Shown: piece by piece, positions 9,207 to 17,451 of the stretch
Position numbering within the stretch: position 1 is the stretch's first letter
Layout of the letters: each line of letters starts with the position of its first letter
Assembly: GCA_003134815.1 (NCBI GenBank)
Contig: PLCO01000037.1
Location: 1-58,611, forward strand
From: Acidobacteriaceae bacterium
GTDB lineage: Bacteria > Acidobacteriota > Terriglobia > Terriglobales > Acidobacteriaceae
DNA length: 58,611 nucleotides
Direction of reading: 5' to 3'
The notes under the pieces: model-generated
What the model was told of the DNA's origin: nothing
Database searches by the model: none
Seen by the model: the letters and a program-made list of their open reading frames with translations, nothing else
Program-made: the position numbers and the translations under genes

Positions 9207-10298
9207 GTGGACCATTTCCGCCGCATGGGCGCGCTGCGCCGCAAACTGACTCGCGCAGGGTTTCCCGGACTTCTCGTCACACACCGTCCTGACATTCGCT
9301 ATCTCTGTGGATTTACCGGCTCGAGCGCCGGGCTGGCGGTGACGCGCCGGGCCGCGCGCCTTTTTACGGATGGGCGATACACGGCGCAGGCGGCGGAAGA
9401 AGTGAAAGCGGCGCAGGTGCAGATCGCATCGGGGTCGCCCGCGGTGGCGGCAGCGCAGTGGTTAGCCGCGCAGCCGGGCGTAGCAATGGCCGGGTTCGAC
9501 GCGGCGAAAACGAGCGTTGCCGACTTGGCGCGATGGAAGAGTGAGCTGCCGAGTAAGTTGCGCAAAGATTTCTTTCAGGCTGTGCCGGCGCCGTTCGTTG
9601 AGCTGCTGCGCATGGTGAAGGATGAGGACGAGTTGGCGCTGATGGCTGAGGCCGCGCTCACGGGCTGCAAGCTATTTGAGCACATTTTGACGGTGATACG
9701 GCCGGGGATTGCCGAGATTGAAGTGGCAGCAGAGTTGGAACACAAGGCGCGGATGTTGGGCGCCGAGGGAATGTCCTTCGAGACGATCGTTGCGTCAGGG
9801 CTTCGCTCGGCGATGCCGCATGGGCGAGCGACGGCCGCGTCGCTGCCGCGCAGGGGGTTCGTGACGCTCGACTTCGGTATAATCCACAAGGGTTACTGTT
9901 CCGATATGACGCGGACGGTCTTCCTGGGCAAGCCAAAGCCTGAGGAGCGAAGAACCTACGAAGCAGTGCTGGAATCGCAGGAAAAAGCAGTAAACGCCGT
10001 CGCTTCCGGCGTGAGTTGCGCGGAGGTAGACGAGGCCGCGCGAGGCGTGCTGCGCAGGGAGGGTTTGGCGGAGGCATTTTCGCATTCCACCGGCCACGGG
10101 GTGGGGCTTGAGATTCACGAGCCGCCACGGGTTGGCGCCGGACAATCGACGCGATTGCAGGCCGGCATGGTGATCACGATTGAGCCCGGTGTTTATCTGG
10201 CGGGCAAGTTCGGCGTCCGCATCGAAGATATGGTGGCTGTGACGCGCAGCGGAGGCCGGGTGCTGACGCCGGCGCCCAAAGCGCTGATTGAACTTTAG
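9207..10298 (+). CDS. Xaa-Pro aminopeptidase-like M24B peptidase
   Basis: A creatinase-type N-terminal domain (LLVTHRPDIRYLCGFTGSSAGLAV, TDGRYTAQA) precedes a pita-bread metallopeptidase domain with all expected metal ligands: TLDFG and YCSDMTRT (Asp, Asp), HSTGHGVGLEIHE (His), TIEPGVYL and VRIEDMV (Glu, Glu). It removes N-terminal residues preceding proline and is cytosolic. The start is uncertain: GTG at 9207 or ATG at 9225 both fit the family N-terminus. It lies 53 bases before accB in the same direction, a pairing seen in many bacteria. Confidence 0.93.
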   Translation: MDHFRRMGALRRKLTRAGFPGLLVTHRPDIRYLCGFTGSSAGLAVTRRAARLFTDGRYTAQAAEEVKAAQVQIASGSPAVAAAQWLAAQPGVAMAGFDAAKTSVADLARWKSELPSKLRKDFFQAVPAPFVELLRMVKDEDELALMAEAALTGCKLFEHILTVIRPGIAEIEVAAELEHKARMLGAEGMSFETIVASGLRSAMPHGRATAASLPRRGFVTLDFGIIHKGYCSDMTRTVFLGKPKPEERRTYEAVLESQEKAVNAVASGVSCAEVDEAARGVLRREGLAEAFSHSTGHGVGLEIHEPPRVGAGQSTRLQAGMVITIEPGVYLAGKFGVRIEDMVAVTRSGGRVLTPAPKALIEL

Positions 10299-10351
10299 AG
10301 TCGCGGCGAGATAGGCTGCCGTGGTTGAGGGAAGTGGAATTGAAGGAACGA

Positions 10352-10864
10352 ATGAAGCAACAAGACATTGAGGATCTGCGGCAACTGATCGAGTTTTTGA
10401 AGTCGCACGGTGTCGCCGAGTTCGACGTGGACCGCGGCGACCTGAAGATTCGTCTGAAATTCAATCCGCAGGAGGGCGCAGCGACTGGGCTGGGCGACTT
10501 GGCGCGACTGCTTCAGACAGCGCCTCAAAGTGTCGCGCAGGCCGCTGCTATACAGGCTGGACCGGTGGCGGGACTGGGCGCTGGAGCAACTGCCGCAGAG
10601 CCGGTCGCGAATGCTGACGCCGGGCTGCACATGGTGAAGTCGCCGATTGTGGGCACGTTTTATGGTTCGCCGTCTCCCGGCGCGTCGGCATTTGTTGCTC
10701 CCGGTGATCATGTGGAGAAGGGCCAGGTCATCGGCATCATTGAAGCCATGAAGCTGATGAACGAGATCGAATCGGATGTGGCCGGCGAGGTGGTGAAGTG
10801 CCTTGTCTCGAACGGTCAGGCCATCGAGTTCGGGCAGCCGCTGTTTTCGGTTCGGCAGGCATAG
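10352..10864 (+). CDS. accB: acetyl-CoA carboxylase biotin carboxyl carrier protein
   Basis: 170 residues from the ATG at 10352, which has GAAGGA in front. An N-terminal helical region (MKQQDIEDLRQLIEFLKSHG) and an Ala-rich linker lead to the C-terminal biotinyl domain with the biotin-accepting lysine in EAMKLMNEI. The protein carries carboxybiotin between AccC and the carboxyltransferase in the first step of fatty acid synthesis. accC follows downstream, with one foreign-looking gene in between. Confidence 0.97.
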   Translation: MKQQDIEDLRQLIEFLKSHGVAEFDVDRGDLKIRLKFNPQEGAATGLGDLARLLQTAPQSVAQAAAIQAGPVAGLGAGATAAEPVANADAGLHMVKSPIVGTFYGSPSPGASAFVAPGDHVEKGQVIGIIEAMKLMNEIESDVAGEVVKCLVSNGQAIEFGQPLFSVRQA

Positions 10865-10866
10865 CT

Positions 10867-10907
10867 GAGCGGAGTTAGCGGGGTTAGCGGAGCTAGCGGA
10901 GTTAGAA
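10867..10907. repeat. GAGTTAGCGG repeat, left arm around the inserted gene
   Basis: Tandem degenerate 10-bp units (GGAGTTAGCG, GGGTTAGCGG, AGCTAGCGGA, GTTAG) begin three bases after the accB stop. The 15-mer GTTAGCGGAGCTAGC at 10883-10897 is repeated in inverted orientation at 11345-11359. Confidence 0.8.
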
Positions 10908-10960
10908 AAAACCCCGGAGTCAGCAGAGTTAGCTGGATTAGTTCAACTGCAAAGTGAGTT

Positions 10961-11407
10961 ATGGCGAGACCAAAGAGCTATCGCGATCTTGTAGTTTGGC
11001 AAAAGGCAATGAAGCTGGCGCGAAACGTGTATAAGTTGACCGAAAGCCTGCCCAGACGAGAGGCCTATGGCTTGGTTGATCAGATGAGACGCGCTGGCGT
11101 TTCAGTTGCGAGCAATATTGCTGAGGGATATGGACGACTAAGCGACTTACAGTTTCGGCATTTTCTGGGAACTGCCCGTGGTTCGCTTTATGAGATGCAG
11201 ACCCAAGTGGAATTGGCGATGGATTTGGGGTATTTCGACAAGGAAATCGGGCGAGACTTGATGGACCAAGGAGCAGAGGTGGCGCGTATTTTGAACGGGC
11301 TGCTGAGATCGTTAAGCCCTACGCCAGGCGGCAAAGACGTCGAGGCTAGCTCCGCTAACTCCGCCAGCGCCGCTAACACCGCATCCAGGCCCACACATGT
11401 TTCGTAA
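10961..11407 (+). CDS. four-helix-bundle protein (S23 / 23S rRNA intervening-sequence family)
   Basis: 148 residues. Residues 1-115 match the IVP/S23 four-helix-bundle family: SYRDLVVWQKAMKLARNVYKL, a QMRRAGVSVASNIAEGYGR turn and GTARGSLYEMQTQ. These small proteins occur in 23S rRNA insertions and as scattered single genes. A relative (Avd) assists diversity-generating retroelements, but none is present here. The Ser/Ala/Asn-rich tail (about 122-148) is translated from the GAGTTAGCGG-type intergenic repeat, so it is probably not functional. The gene sits between accB and accC between inverted copies of that repeat, and its last 11 bases overlap accC. Confidence 0.88.
   Translation: MARPKSYRDLVVWQKAMKLARNVYKLTESLPRREAYGLVDQMRRAGVSVASNIAEGYGRLSDLQFRHFLGTARGSLYEMQTQVELAMDLGYFDKEIGRDLMDQGAEVARILNGLLRSLSPTPGGKDVEASSANSASAANTASRPTHVS
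11345..11379. repeat. GAGTTAGCGG repeat, inverted right arm
   Basis: This is the reverse complement of the 10867-10907 repeat (GCTAGCTCCGCTAAC at 11345-11359, then further CCGCCAGCG / CCGCTAAC units). It lies inside the 3' end of the four-helix-bundle gene. Confidence 0.8.
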
Positions 11408-12818
11408 GGTACTGGTAGCCAATCGAGGCGAGATCGCGCTGCGCGTGTTGAACGCGTGCCGGGAGATGGGCATTCGCACGGTTGCGGTGTACAGCGAGGC
11501 CGACCGCAATTCGCTGCATGTCAAGTTTGCCGATGAGGCGATTTGTATTGGGCCGCCGCGCGCGGCAGACAGCTACCTGAATGTTCCAGCCGTAATTTCG
11601 GCCGCAGAGATCGCCGACGTCGAGGCGATTCATCCCGGATATGGACTGCTGAGCGAGAACGCGAATTTTGCCGAGGTGTGTCGCGCGTCGAACATCAAGT
11701 TCATTGGGCCGCCGCCAGAAGTAACGCGGCTGATGGGCGAAAAAGAAAAAGCGCGGCAGTCGATGAAGAAGGCGAAGGTGCCGATTCTGCCGGGATCGGA
11801 TGGAATCCTTGCCACGGCGGATGAGGCTCGCGAGTGGGCCGAGAAGGTGGGCTACCCGGTCATCCTGAAGGCCAAGGCGGGCGGCGGCGGGCGCGGGATG
11901 AGGATCGTTCGCGACGCCGAGGATTTGCCGAATCTGTTTCACGCGGCTTTTACCGAGGCAGCAAATGCGTTCGGCAACGGCGAGCTCTATATGGAGAAAT
12001 TTATTGAGCAGCCGCGCCACATTGAGTTCCAAGTGCTGGCAGATGAGCATGGGAACGTAGTTTCGCTTTTTGAGCGCGAGTGCTCGATCCAGCGGCGTCA
12101 CCAGAAGCTGATTGAAGAAGCGCCAAGCCTTCAGGTAACGCCGAAGATGCGCGACGAAATCGGGCGAACGCTCTGCAAGTGCATGGCCGAGATTGGCTAT
12201 CAGAACGCGGGGACGGTGGAGTTCCTGATGGACGCGAGTCATCAGCTCTACTTCATCGAGATGAATACGCGCATTCAGGTGGAGCATCCGGTGACGGAGG
12301 CGATTACCGGCGTGGACCTGGTGAAAGCGCAGTTGCGCATTGCGGCCGGGGAGCGGCTGGATGCGATTCTGCCGCCGAAGCTGGAGATGCGCGGCCACGC
12401 CATTGAGTGCCGGATCAACGCGGAGCATCCCATCAAGTTCACTCCATCGGCGGGAAAGATTACGGCGTTCAACGTGCCGGGCGGGAACGGGATTCGCGTG
12501 GACACGGCGCTTTATGCCGAGGGCGTGATTCCGCCGTATTACGACTCGCTCATTGCCAAGCTGATTGCGCACGGAGTTGACCGCGCGGAGGCGATGTCGA
12601 AGATGGAACGGGCGCTCGGCCAGTTCATCGTGCAGGGGATCGATACATCGATTTCGCTGCACGAAGCGATTTTCCAGGACGCGGGGTTCAGAGCGGGGGA
12701 CTTCGATACGGGGTTTGTCGAGCGATTTCTTGCAGTGCGCGCCGAGGTGGAGAAGCAGCCTGCGTTGGGCGGGCTGACGATCAACGCCAAAAAATCAAGG
12801 CAAATAGTTAACCTTTAG
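11397..12818 (+). CDS. accC: acetyl-CoA carboxylase biotin carboxylase subunit
   Basis: 473 residues, slightly longer than the usual 445-450 because of a C-terminal extension (ending INAKKSRQIVNL). The biotin-carboxylase N-domain (MFRKVLVANRGEIALRVL), the ATP-grasp Gly-rich loop (KAKAGGGGRGMRIV), the catalytic region (EMNTRIQVEHPVTE) and the C-domain (GHAIECRINAEHP) are all in place. It carboxylates the biotin on AccB using ATP and bicarbonate. The ATG overlaps the end of the four-helix-bundle gene. The last 24 bases overlap the convergent vapC gene, so the extension and the toxin end share DNA. Confidence 0.97.
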   Translation: MFRKVLVANRGEIALRVLNACREMGIRTVAVYSEADRNSLHVKFADEAICIGPPRAADSYLNVPAVISAAEIADVEAIHPGYGLLSENANFAEVCRASNIKFIGPPPEVTRLMGEKEKARQSMKKAKVPILPGSDGILATADEAREWAEKVGYPVILKAKAGGGGRGMRIVRDAEDLPNLFHAAFTEAANAFGNGELYMEKFIEQPRHIEFQVLADEHGNVVSLFERECSIQRRHQKLIEEAPSLQVTPKMRDEIGRTLCKCMAEIGYQNAGTVEFLMDASHQLYFIEMNTRIQVEHPVTEAITGVDLVKAQLRIAAGERLDAILPPKLEMRGHAIECRINAEHPIKFTPSAGKITAFNVPGGNGIRVDTALYAEGVIPPYYDSLIAKLIAHGVDRAEAMSKMERALGQFIVQGIDTSISLHEAIFQDAGFRAGDFDTGFVERFLAVRAEVEKQPALGGLTINAKKSRQIVNL

Positions 12819-13229
12819 CCCCGCGGCACGCGCGGTTCGGTGCTGTTTCAGGTCGAATGTGTAAAGGGTACCGGCGCCGAGTTCGAGAGCCGCAGCCACA
12901 TGCAGCAGATCGACAGCGCGGACGCCGATGGAAGGCGTGAGCGATTGAGCGAGATCTCTGGCCCGGGCGAAGGCGCTTTCGGGAAAAGGTTGGAGATTCA
13001 GGACGCCTGAACGGATGTCTTCTTCCAGGTCGCGAACGGCGTTATCCCGATTGATGGCCAGCATTTCCTTACGGAAGACACGCAGGCTGAATGCGTTGAC
13101 AGTCTCCAGTTCGCACAATGGTGTAATCAGCAGCGATTCAGACACGCCTGCAATCAAGACGAGAGCGGCGGAAGTATTGGCGTCTCGAAAGTGGAGTGAG
13201 AACAGCACGCTGGTGTCGAGATAGATCAT
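12795..13229 (-). CDS. PIN-domain toxin, VapC-like
   Basis: 144 residues from the ATG at 13229 (MIYLDTSVLFSL), a typical VapC start; a GTG at 13238 is in frame. Acidic PIN-domain residues are present: D in YLDTS, E in CELETVNAF, D in VRAVDLLHVA and D in TLYTFD. Such proteins are Mg-dependent ribonucleases held in check by the antitoxin encoded just upstream. The gene ends inside the 3' end of accC on the other strand (24-base overlap). Confidence 0.88.
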   Translation of the reverse strand: MIYLDTSVLFSLHFRDANTSAALVLIAGVSESLLITPLCELETVNAFSLRVFRKEMLAINRDNAVRDLEEDIRSGVLNLQPFPESAFARARDLAQSLTPSIGVRAVDLLHVAAALELGAGTLYTFDLKQHRTARAAGLKVNYLP

Positions 13230-13238
13230 CGGCGCCAC

Positions 13239-13481
13239 TCAAAGCCTGTCTTCGCGATCCGCGGAGATCAGATCGGCGCCACTCACCTCGAGTGTCTTGT
13301 CGCCGTAGTTTGCGCGCATTCGTCCCAGAAAATCTGGCAGCGGGGGTCGTTCGGTGGGCTCCGGCGTGAGGCGCGCGATGACTTTGCGGCGCTTGGTGAT
13401 CTGCAATTCGTCTCCCTGGGCGAGCAGGCGCTCGACTTTCTTGAAGTCATAGCGTAGGTCGCGAACTGAGACAGTCTTCAT
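13239..13481 (-). CDS. VapB/Phd-type antitoxin
   Basis: 80 residues from the ATG at 13481 (a second ATG at 13490 adds three residues). The N-terminus MKTVSVRDLRYDFKKVERLLAQGDELQITKRRKVIARLTPE has the Phd/YefM fold pattern, which binds DNA as a dimer. The acidic C-terminal tail (ending SADREDRL) would cover the toxin. Its stop codon abuts the toxin's GTG, so the pair is one transcript. Confidence 0.85.
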   Translation of the reverse strand: MKTVSVRDLRYDFKKVERLLAQGDELQITKRRKVIARLTPEPTERPPLPDFLGRMRANYGDKTLEVSGADLISADREDRL

Positions 13482-13611
13482 GTGATACATTTTAGCATCA
13501 CAAACTCATCTGGAAAGAGCGCCAAAGATTTTTACAGGATATTATCGCTTTTTCTTCGCCTATTCTTTCTAAAGTCAGCTATGATGTGTGGGCAACAAGG
13601 AGGTTGCCAGA

Positions 13612-14124
13612 ATGGACGCGCAAAAGGAATTGATTGCAGAGTTCGACCGAGAGACGGCGAAGACGCGGAAGATGCTCGACGGCATCCCGGCCGACGCCGA
13701 TTGGAACTTCAAACCCCATCCCAAATCGATGAGCCTGGGTCGGCTCGCGGGCCATCTTACCGACTTTGTCGGCGATTGGGGAAACCATACGCTGACGATG
13801 GACAAACTGGAATTTGCAGCGGACCACAAGTGGGAGCCGTATTCGCCGGGGAGCAAAGCGGAATTGCTGGAAAGATTTGACCAAAAACTGGCAGAGACGC
13901 GCCCGGTGCTGGTGGCGACGACAGGCGATGCGTGGGACCGAAACTGGAAGTTCGTTTATGGCGGGCAGGCGTGGATCGACGATACCAAGTACAACGTGTT
14001 TCGCGAAACCGTTCTGAACCACATGATTCATCATCGGGCGCAGCTTAGCGTGTATCTGCGTCTGATCGGTGCGAAGGTGCCGGGAGTCTACGGGCCGAGC
14101 GCGGACGAGATGCCGGGCAAGTAG
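13612..14124 (+). CDS. DinB-family metal-binding protein
   Basis: 170 residues from the ATG at 13612, chosen because AAGGAGG lies 9 bases upstream. The protein is helical, with the spaced histidines of the DinB/YfiT four-helix bundle: LAGHLTDFVGDW near residue 45 and NHMIHHRAQLSVYL near residue 145. A WIDDTKYNVF segment precedes the second His group, as in DinB proteins. Members are metal-dependent, often thiol-transferase-like, and mostly of unknown substrate. It stands alone between a toxin module and thiE. Confidence 0.9.
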   Translation: MDAQKELIAEFDRETAKTRKMLDGIPADADWNFKPHPKSMSLGRLAGHLTDFVGDWGNHTLTMDKLEFAADHKWEPYSPGSKAELLERFDQKLAETRPVLVATTGDAWDRNWKFVYGGQAWIDDTKYNVFRETVLNHMIHHRAQLSVYLRLIGAKVPGVYGPSADEMPGK

Positions 14125-14253
14125 TCGATTGGGAAGGGCGAGCCGGGAAAAAGGACAGCCAGGACGACACGAGCGACCTCGATGCACGCGTTTCACCGGG
14201 CGCACAGGCTTTCTTGCTCCCGGTGCCGCGCCATTTGCGGCTAGTCTTGATTC

Positions 14254-14895
14254 ATGTCATTTTTATTTCCGAAGGTGTATCCAATCCTCGATGCGGGTGT
14301 GATTCCGCAGACGGGGCGAGCGGAGTTTCTGCGGCGATTGGGTAGTGAACTGGCCGAGAACGGCGTGACGCTGCTCGAGTACCGCAACAAGACAGGAAGC
14401 GACGCCGAGGTGCTAACGGATGCGTCGGTTTTGCGCGCGGCGTTGCCCGGGCCGAACATCAAATTGATTCTCGATGACCGGGTCGATCTTGTTGATCGTG
14501 CCGGATTTGACGGCGTGCATGTGGATGCAGGTGACGCGACGCCTGCCGAGGCTCGGCGGCTGCTTGGGCCGAGAAAAATTGTGGGCACGTTTGGCGGCAG
14601 CGAGGCGCTGCTGCCGGGGATTCTGAACGAGCCGGCAGATTATCTATCGATCGGGCCGATTTTTCCTACAACTACTAAGCCGACGACAAAGGCCCCGATC
14701 GGTGCGGATGGAGTGCGCCGTTTGCGCGCGGAGGCTGGGCCGCGCGCGGTGCTCGTTGCAGTGGGTGGCGTGACGCTGGAGACAGCTCCGGAAATTTTGA
14801 TGGCAGGAGCGAGCGTGGTCGGCGTATCAGCGGCGATTTTTCGGGCGAAAGATCCTGCGGGCGAGCTCCGACGCTGGATGGACGCGCTTGGATAA
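14254..14895 (+). CDS. thiE: thiamine-phosphate synthase-like protein
   Basis: 213 residues with the TIM-barrel sequence pattern of ThiE: LLEYRNK near the N-terminus (ThiE: LR.K), GVHVDAGD (ThiE: GVHLGQxD), YLSIGPIFPTTTKPTT (pyrophosphate/thiazole loop) and VAVGGVTLETAPEILMAGASVVGVSAAIF (second phosphate site). ThiE joins HMP-pyrophosphate and thiazole phosphate to form thiamine phosphate. The GVHVDAGD and GTFGGSE stretches depart from the usual GVHLGQ.D and G.S.H, so a diverged or TenI-like relative is possible. No TPP riboswitch is visible upstream, and no other thi gene is in the window. Confidence 0.8.
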   Translation: MSFLFPKVYPILDAGVIPQTGRAEFLRRLGSELAENGVTLLEYRNKTGSDAEVLTDASVLRAALPGPNIKLILDDRVDLVDRAGFDGVHVDAGDATPAEARRLLGPRKIVGTFGGSEALLPGILNEPADYLSIGPIFPTTTKPTTKAPIGADGVRRLRAEAGPRAVLVAVGGVTLETAPEILMAGASVVGVSAAIFRAKDPAGELRRWMDALG

Positions 14896-15150
14896 GGGCA
14901 CTCCAACGGGGCTGATGGCGAGTGCCGAAAATGGGAGGAAATTCTCACGAGAAAATCGGCTTAAACGAGGCGCTCTGCGCTTGGTATTGCGCGAAGTAGC
15001 TGGTCCTGTATCGTATGATTGCGTCACAAGTTGCGGCGAAGAGAATCGGTTCTGGCTCGTTCCCCGAATATTCTGTTTCGCCTGCGCCGTCTTAATTACT
15101 GCGGTGGAGGAAGTCAATCCTTGTTATCAAATCTGCTGCGCATTAAACCC

Positions 15151-16674
15151 ATGTCACTGCTCTCGCAGGAGGCAGGCGAGCAGGGTGAGTATACGTTGAA
15201 GCGCTCGCTGGGCGCCGTGAACCTGGTGGCGCTGGGTATAGGGGCGATTATCGGCACCGGGATTTTTGTGCTCACGGGCCCCGCGGCGGCGCGATACGCC
15301 GGGCCCGGCGTTGTATATTGCTTTATCCTGGCGGCCATTGGCTGCGTCTTCGCCGGTTTGTGCTATGCGGAGTTTGCCTCGTTGATTCCCGTGGCGGGCT
15401 CCGCTTACACATACGGGTACGCGACTCTCGGCGAGATTTTTGCGTGGATTATCGGGTGGGATTTGTGCCTGGAATATGCCTTTGGCGCTGCCACGGTCTG
15501 TTCCGGATGGAGTGGTTACGTGCTAAGTCTGGGGCAGGACTTTGGCCTGCGCCTGCCGCCGGAACTGGCCGGCGTGCCGGGATCGACTTTTGTGCTTTTC
15601 GACGGCCATTGGGAGTTACTCGGGCGCGTCGCGGCCAAGCTGAATCAACTCGGCATCGATCCGGCCACGCTGCCGCAGCGCCACGGTATGTTCAACCTGG
15701 TCGCGTTTCTTGGCATCATGCTGGTGACGGTGGTGCTGGTGATCGGCATGAAGGAGTCGGCCAACTTCAACTCTGGGATTGTCGCCTTGAAGGTCACCGT
15801 ACTGGTGATCTTCCTGGTGATCGGCATCTCCACGCTGGTGAAGCATCCGGAACTGCCCCGCGTGAACTGGACGCCGTTTCTGCCGCCGAATACGGGGACG
15901 TTTGGAGAATTTGGCTGGTCGGGTGTGCTGCGCGGCGCGGGAGTGATCTTTTTTGCGTACATCGGTTTTGACGCCGTCTCCACAGCAGCGCAGGAAGCAA
16001 AGAATCCCAAGCGCGATATGCCGATCGGCATTCTCGGTTCGCTCGTGATCTGCACGATCCTTTACATCCTGGTTGCGCTCACGCTGACCGGTCTTGTGAA
16101 TTACAAGTTCCTCAATATTCCGGATTCGCTTGCGATCGGCATTGACGCCACGGGAGTGAAGTGGGGCAGCCTCCTGGTGAAGTTCGGCGCGCTCGGGGGC
16201 CTGACCAGCACCATGATCGTGATGTTGCTGGGGCAGAGCCGCGTATTCTTTTCGATGTCGAAGGACGGCCTGCTTCCGCCGCTTTTCAGCTACGTGCATC
16301 CCAGGTTCCGTACGCCGTGGATATCGTCGATCACTGTCGGACTGGTGGTCGCGCTGTTTGCCTCAACTCTGCCGCTGGACAAGCTGGGCGAGATGACGAG
16401 CATCGGCACGCTGCTGGCCTTTATCATCGTCTGCGCGGGAGTGATGGTGCTGCGCAAACGTAGTCCTGAATTGCCACGCCCTTTCCGCGCGCCCTTCATG
16501 CCGATGACACCCATTCTCGGAATCGGGATTTCGCTGGCCATGATGCTTGGGCTGCCGCTCGAGACCTGGGAGCGGCTTGTGATCTGGCTGATTGTCGGGC
16601 TGATTATTTATTTCGGCTATTCCGTGCGGCACAGCAAGGTGCAGAAACTGGCGAAGGCGCAGGCGGCGGACTAA
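15151..16674 (+). CDS. APC-superfamily amino acid permease (cationic amino acid transporter type)
   Basis: 508 residues from the ATG at 15151; the open frame extends 44 codons further upstream without family likeness. About 12 hydrophobic helices are visible. TM1 carries the APC signature GIGAIIGTGIFVLTG, and GSAYTYGYATLGEIFAWIIGWDLCLEYAFG and FFAYIGFDAVSTAAQEAKNPKRDMPIGI match the CAT (YfnA-like) subgroup. These are proton- or exchange-driven amino acid importers of the inner membrane; the substrate cannot be fixed here. A terminator follows. Confidence 0.93.
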   Translation: MSLLSQEAGEQGEYTLKRSLGAVNLVALGIGAIIGTGIFVLTGPAAARYAGPGVVYCFILAAIGCVFAGLCYAEFASLIPVAGSAYTYGYATLGEIFAWIIGWDLCLEYAFGAATVCSGWSGYVLSLGQDFGLRLPPELAGVPGSTFVLFDGHWELLGRVAAKLNQLGIDPATLPQRHGMFNLVAFLGIMLVTVVLVIGMKESANFNSGIVALKVTVLVIFLVIGISTLVKHPELPRVNWTPFLPPNTGTFGEFGWSGVLRGAGVIFFAYIGFDAVSTAAQEAKNPKRDMPIGILGSLVICTILYILVALTLTGLVNYKFLNIPDSLAIGIDATGVKWGSLLVKFGALGGLTSTMIVMLLGQSRVFFSMSKDGLLPPLFSYVHPRFRTPWISSITVGLVVALFASTLPLDKLGEMTSIGTLLAFIIVCAGVMVLRKRSPELPRPFRAPFMPMTPILGIGISLAMMLGLPLETWERLVIWLIVGLIIYFGYSVRHSKVQKLAKAQAAD

Positions 16675-16696
16675 GAAGCAGATTCGCGCGAAGAGC

Positions 16697-16730
16697 AACG
16701 GCCTCCCTTTGCGGGTGGCCGTTTTGTTTG
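16697..16730 (+). terminator. Rho-independent terminator of the permease gene
   Basis: AACGGCC (16697-16703) pairs with GGCCGTT (16717-16723) and is followed by TTGTTTG, starting 23 bases after the stop. Confidence 0.75.
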
Positions 16731-16767
16731 TCAAAGAATGGACTTGCAGGCCAAGCCCAAGTAAACT

Positions 16768-16787
16768 AAACTAAGTGGACTTAGTTT
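16768..16787. promoter_or_regulatory. perfect palindromic operator of the Phd/VapC module
   Basis: AAACTAAGT-GG-ACTTAGTTT is a 9-bp perfect inverted repeat with a 2-base centre, ending 13 bases before the antitoxin ATG. An outer pair, GTAAACT (16761-16767) and AGTTTAC (16783-16789), overlaps it. The A+T-rich block stands out from its surroundings and fits autorepression by the antitoxin/toxin complex. Confidence 0.75.
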
Positions 16788-16800
16788 ACTCGGAGACGCC

Positions 16801-17061
16801 ATGCGCACCATCAATATTCACGCCGCCAAGACACATCTCTCGCGGCTGGTCGAAGAGGTCGCGGCGGGAGAGCCCTTTGTTATTGCGAAGGCAGGAAAGC
16901 CGATGGCGCAAGTGATTCCCATCAGCGCGCCCAAGAAGAAGCCGAAGAAACGGATTGGCTTTATGAAGGGGGCCTACACATTGCCGGACAATGTCGAGGA
17001 GATCGACAAGCAGTTGGATAAGGAAATCGAGGAGATGTTCTACGGCAAGGACACGGGATGA
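16801..17061 (+). CDS. Phd/YefM-family antitoxin
   Basis: 86 residues. The DNA-binding N-terminus has the family pattern: MRTINIHAAKTHLSRLVEEVAAGEPFVIAKAGKPMAQVIPI. A Lys-rich linker and an acidic helical tail (VEEIDKQLDKEIEEMFYG) would wrap the toxin. Its stop overlaps the toxin start by 4 bases (ATGA). A palindromic operator lies directly upstream. Confidence 0.92.
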   Translation: MRTINIHAAKTHLSRLVEEVAAGEPFVIAKAGKPMAQVIPISAPKKKPKKRIGFMKGAYTLPDNVEEIDKQLDKEIEEMFYGKDTG

Positions 17062-17444
17062 AGTTCCTTCTCGATACGCACTTCATCATGTGGCTGCCGA
17101 TTGGTGGCCGGGGAATAAAGCGAACTGCCCGCACTCTCCTGGAGAATTCCGACAATGAGTTTCTTTTCAGCGCGGCAAGTTTATGGGAGATTATGCTGAA
17201 GCGGGGGCGTTACCGGAGCACATTCGGTTTCGACGCGCGAGAAATTCGCCTAAAGATGCTTGAAAACGGATACGAAGAACTGCCTGTAATGGGCAAGCAT
17301 GTGCTCGGCGTGGACGCGTTGGCCCCGATACATAAAGATCCCTTCGACCGGCTGCTGATTGCGCAAGCCATAGTCGAAGGGATCACTTTGCTTACTGTGG
17401 ACGCAACAGTTGCCCGCTATCCCGGTCCCATCCGAAAAGTGTGA
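17058..17444 (+). CDS. PIN-domain toxin, VapC-like
   Basis: 128 residues with the PIN nuclease acidic set: D in LLDTHFIMW, E in SAASLWEIMLK, D in HKDPFDRLLIAQA and D in LLTVDATVARY. The FDRLLIAQA form is that of the COG3744 subgroup, common in free-living bacteria and normally paired with Phd-type antitoxins as here. Expected to cleave RNA when released from the antitoxin. Confidence 0.92.
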   Translation: MKFLLDTHFIMWLPIGGRGIKRTARTLLENSDNEFLFSAASLWEIMLKRGRYRSTFGFDAREIRLKMLENGYEELPVMGKHVLGVDALAPIHKDPFDRLLIAQAIVEGITLLTVDATVARYPGPIRKV

Positions 17445-17451
17445 ATGTTGC

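Noticed and set aside
14125..14253. TPP riboswitch upstream of the thiE-like gene
   Set aside because: The conserved CTGAGA and ACCTGAT elements are absent.
15019..15150. Longer N-terminus for the APC permease
   Set aside because: The extra 44 residues are Arg-rich, without family likeness, and there is a good ATG at 15151.
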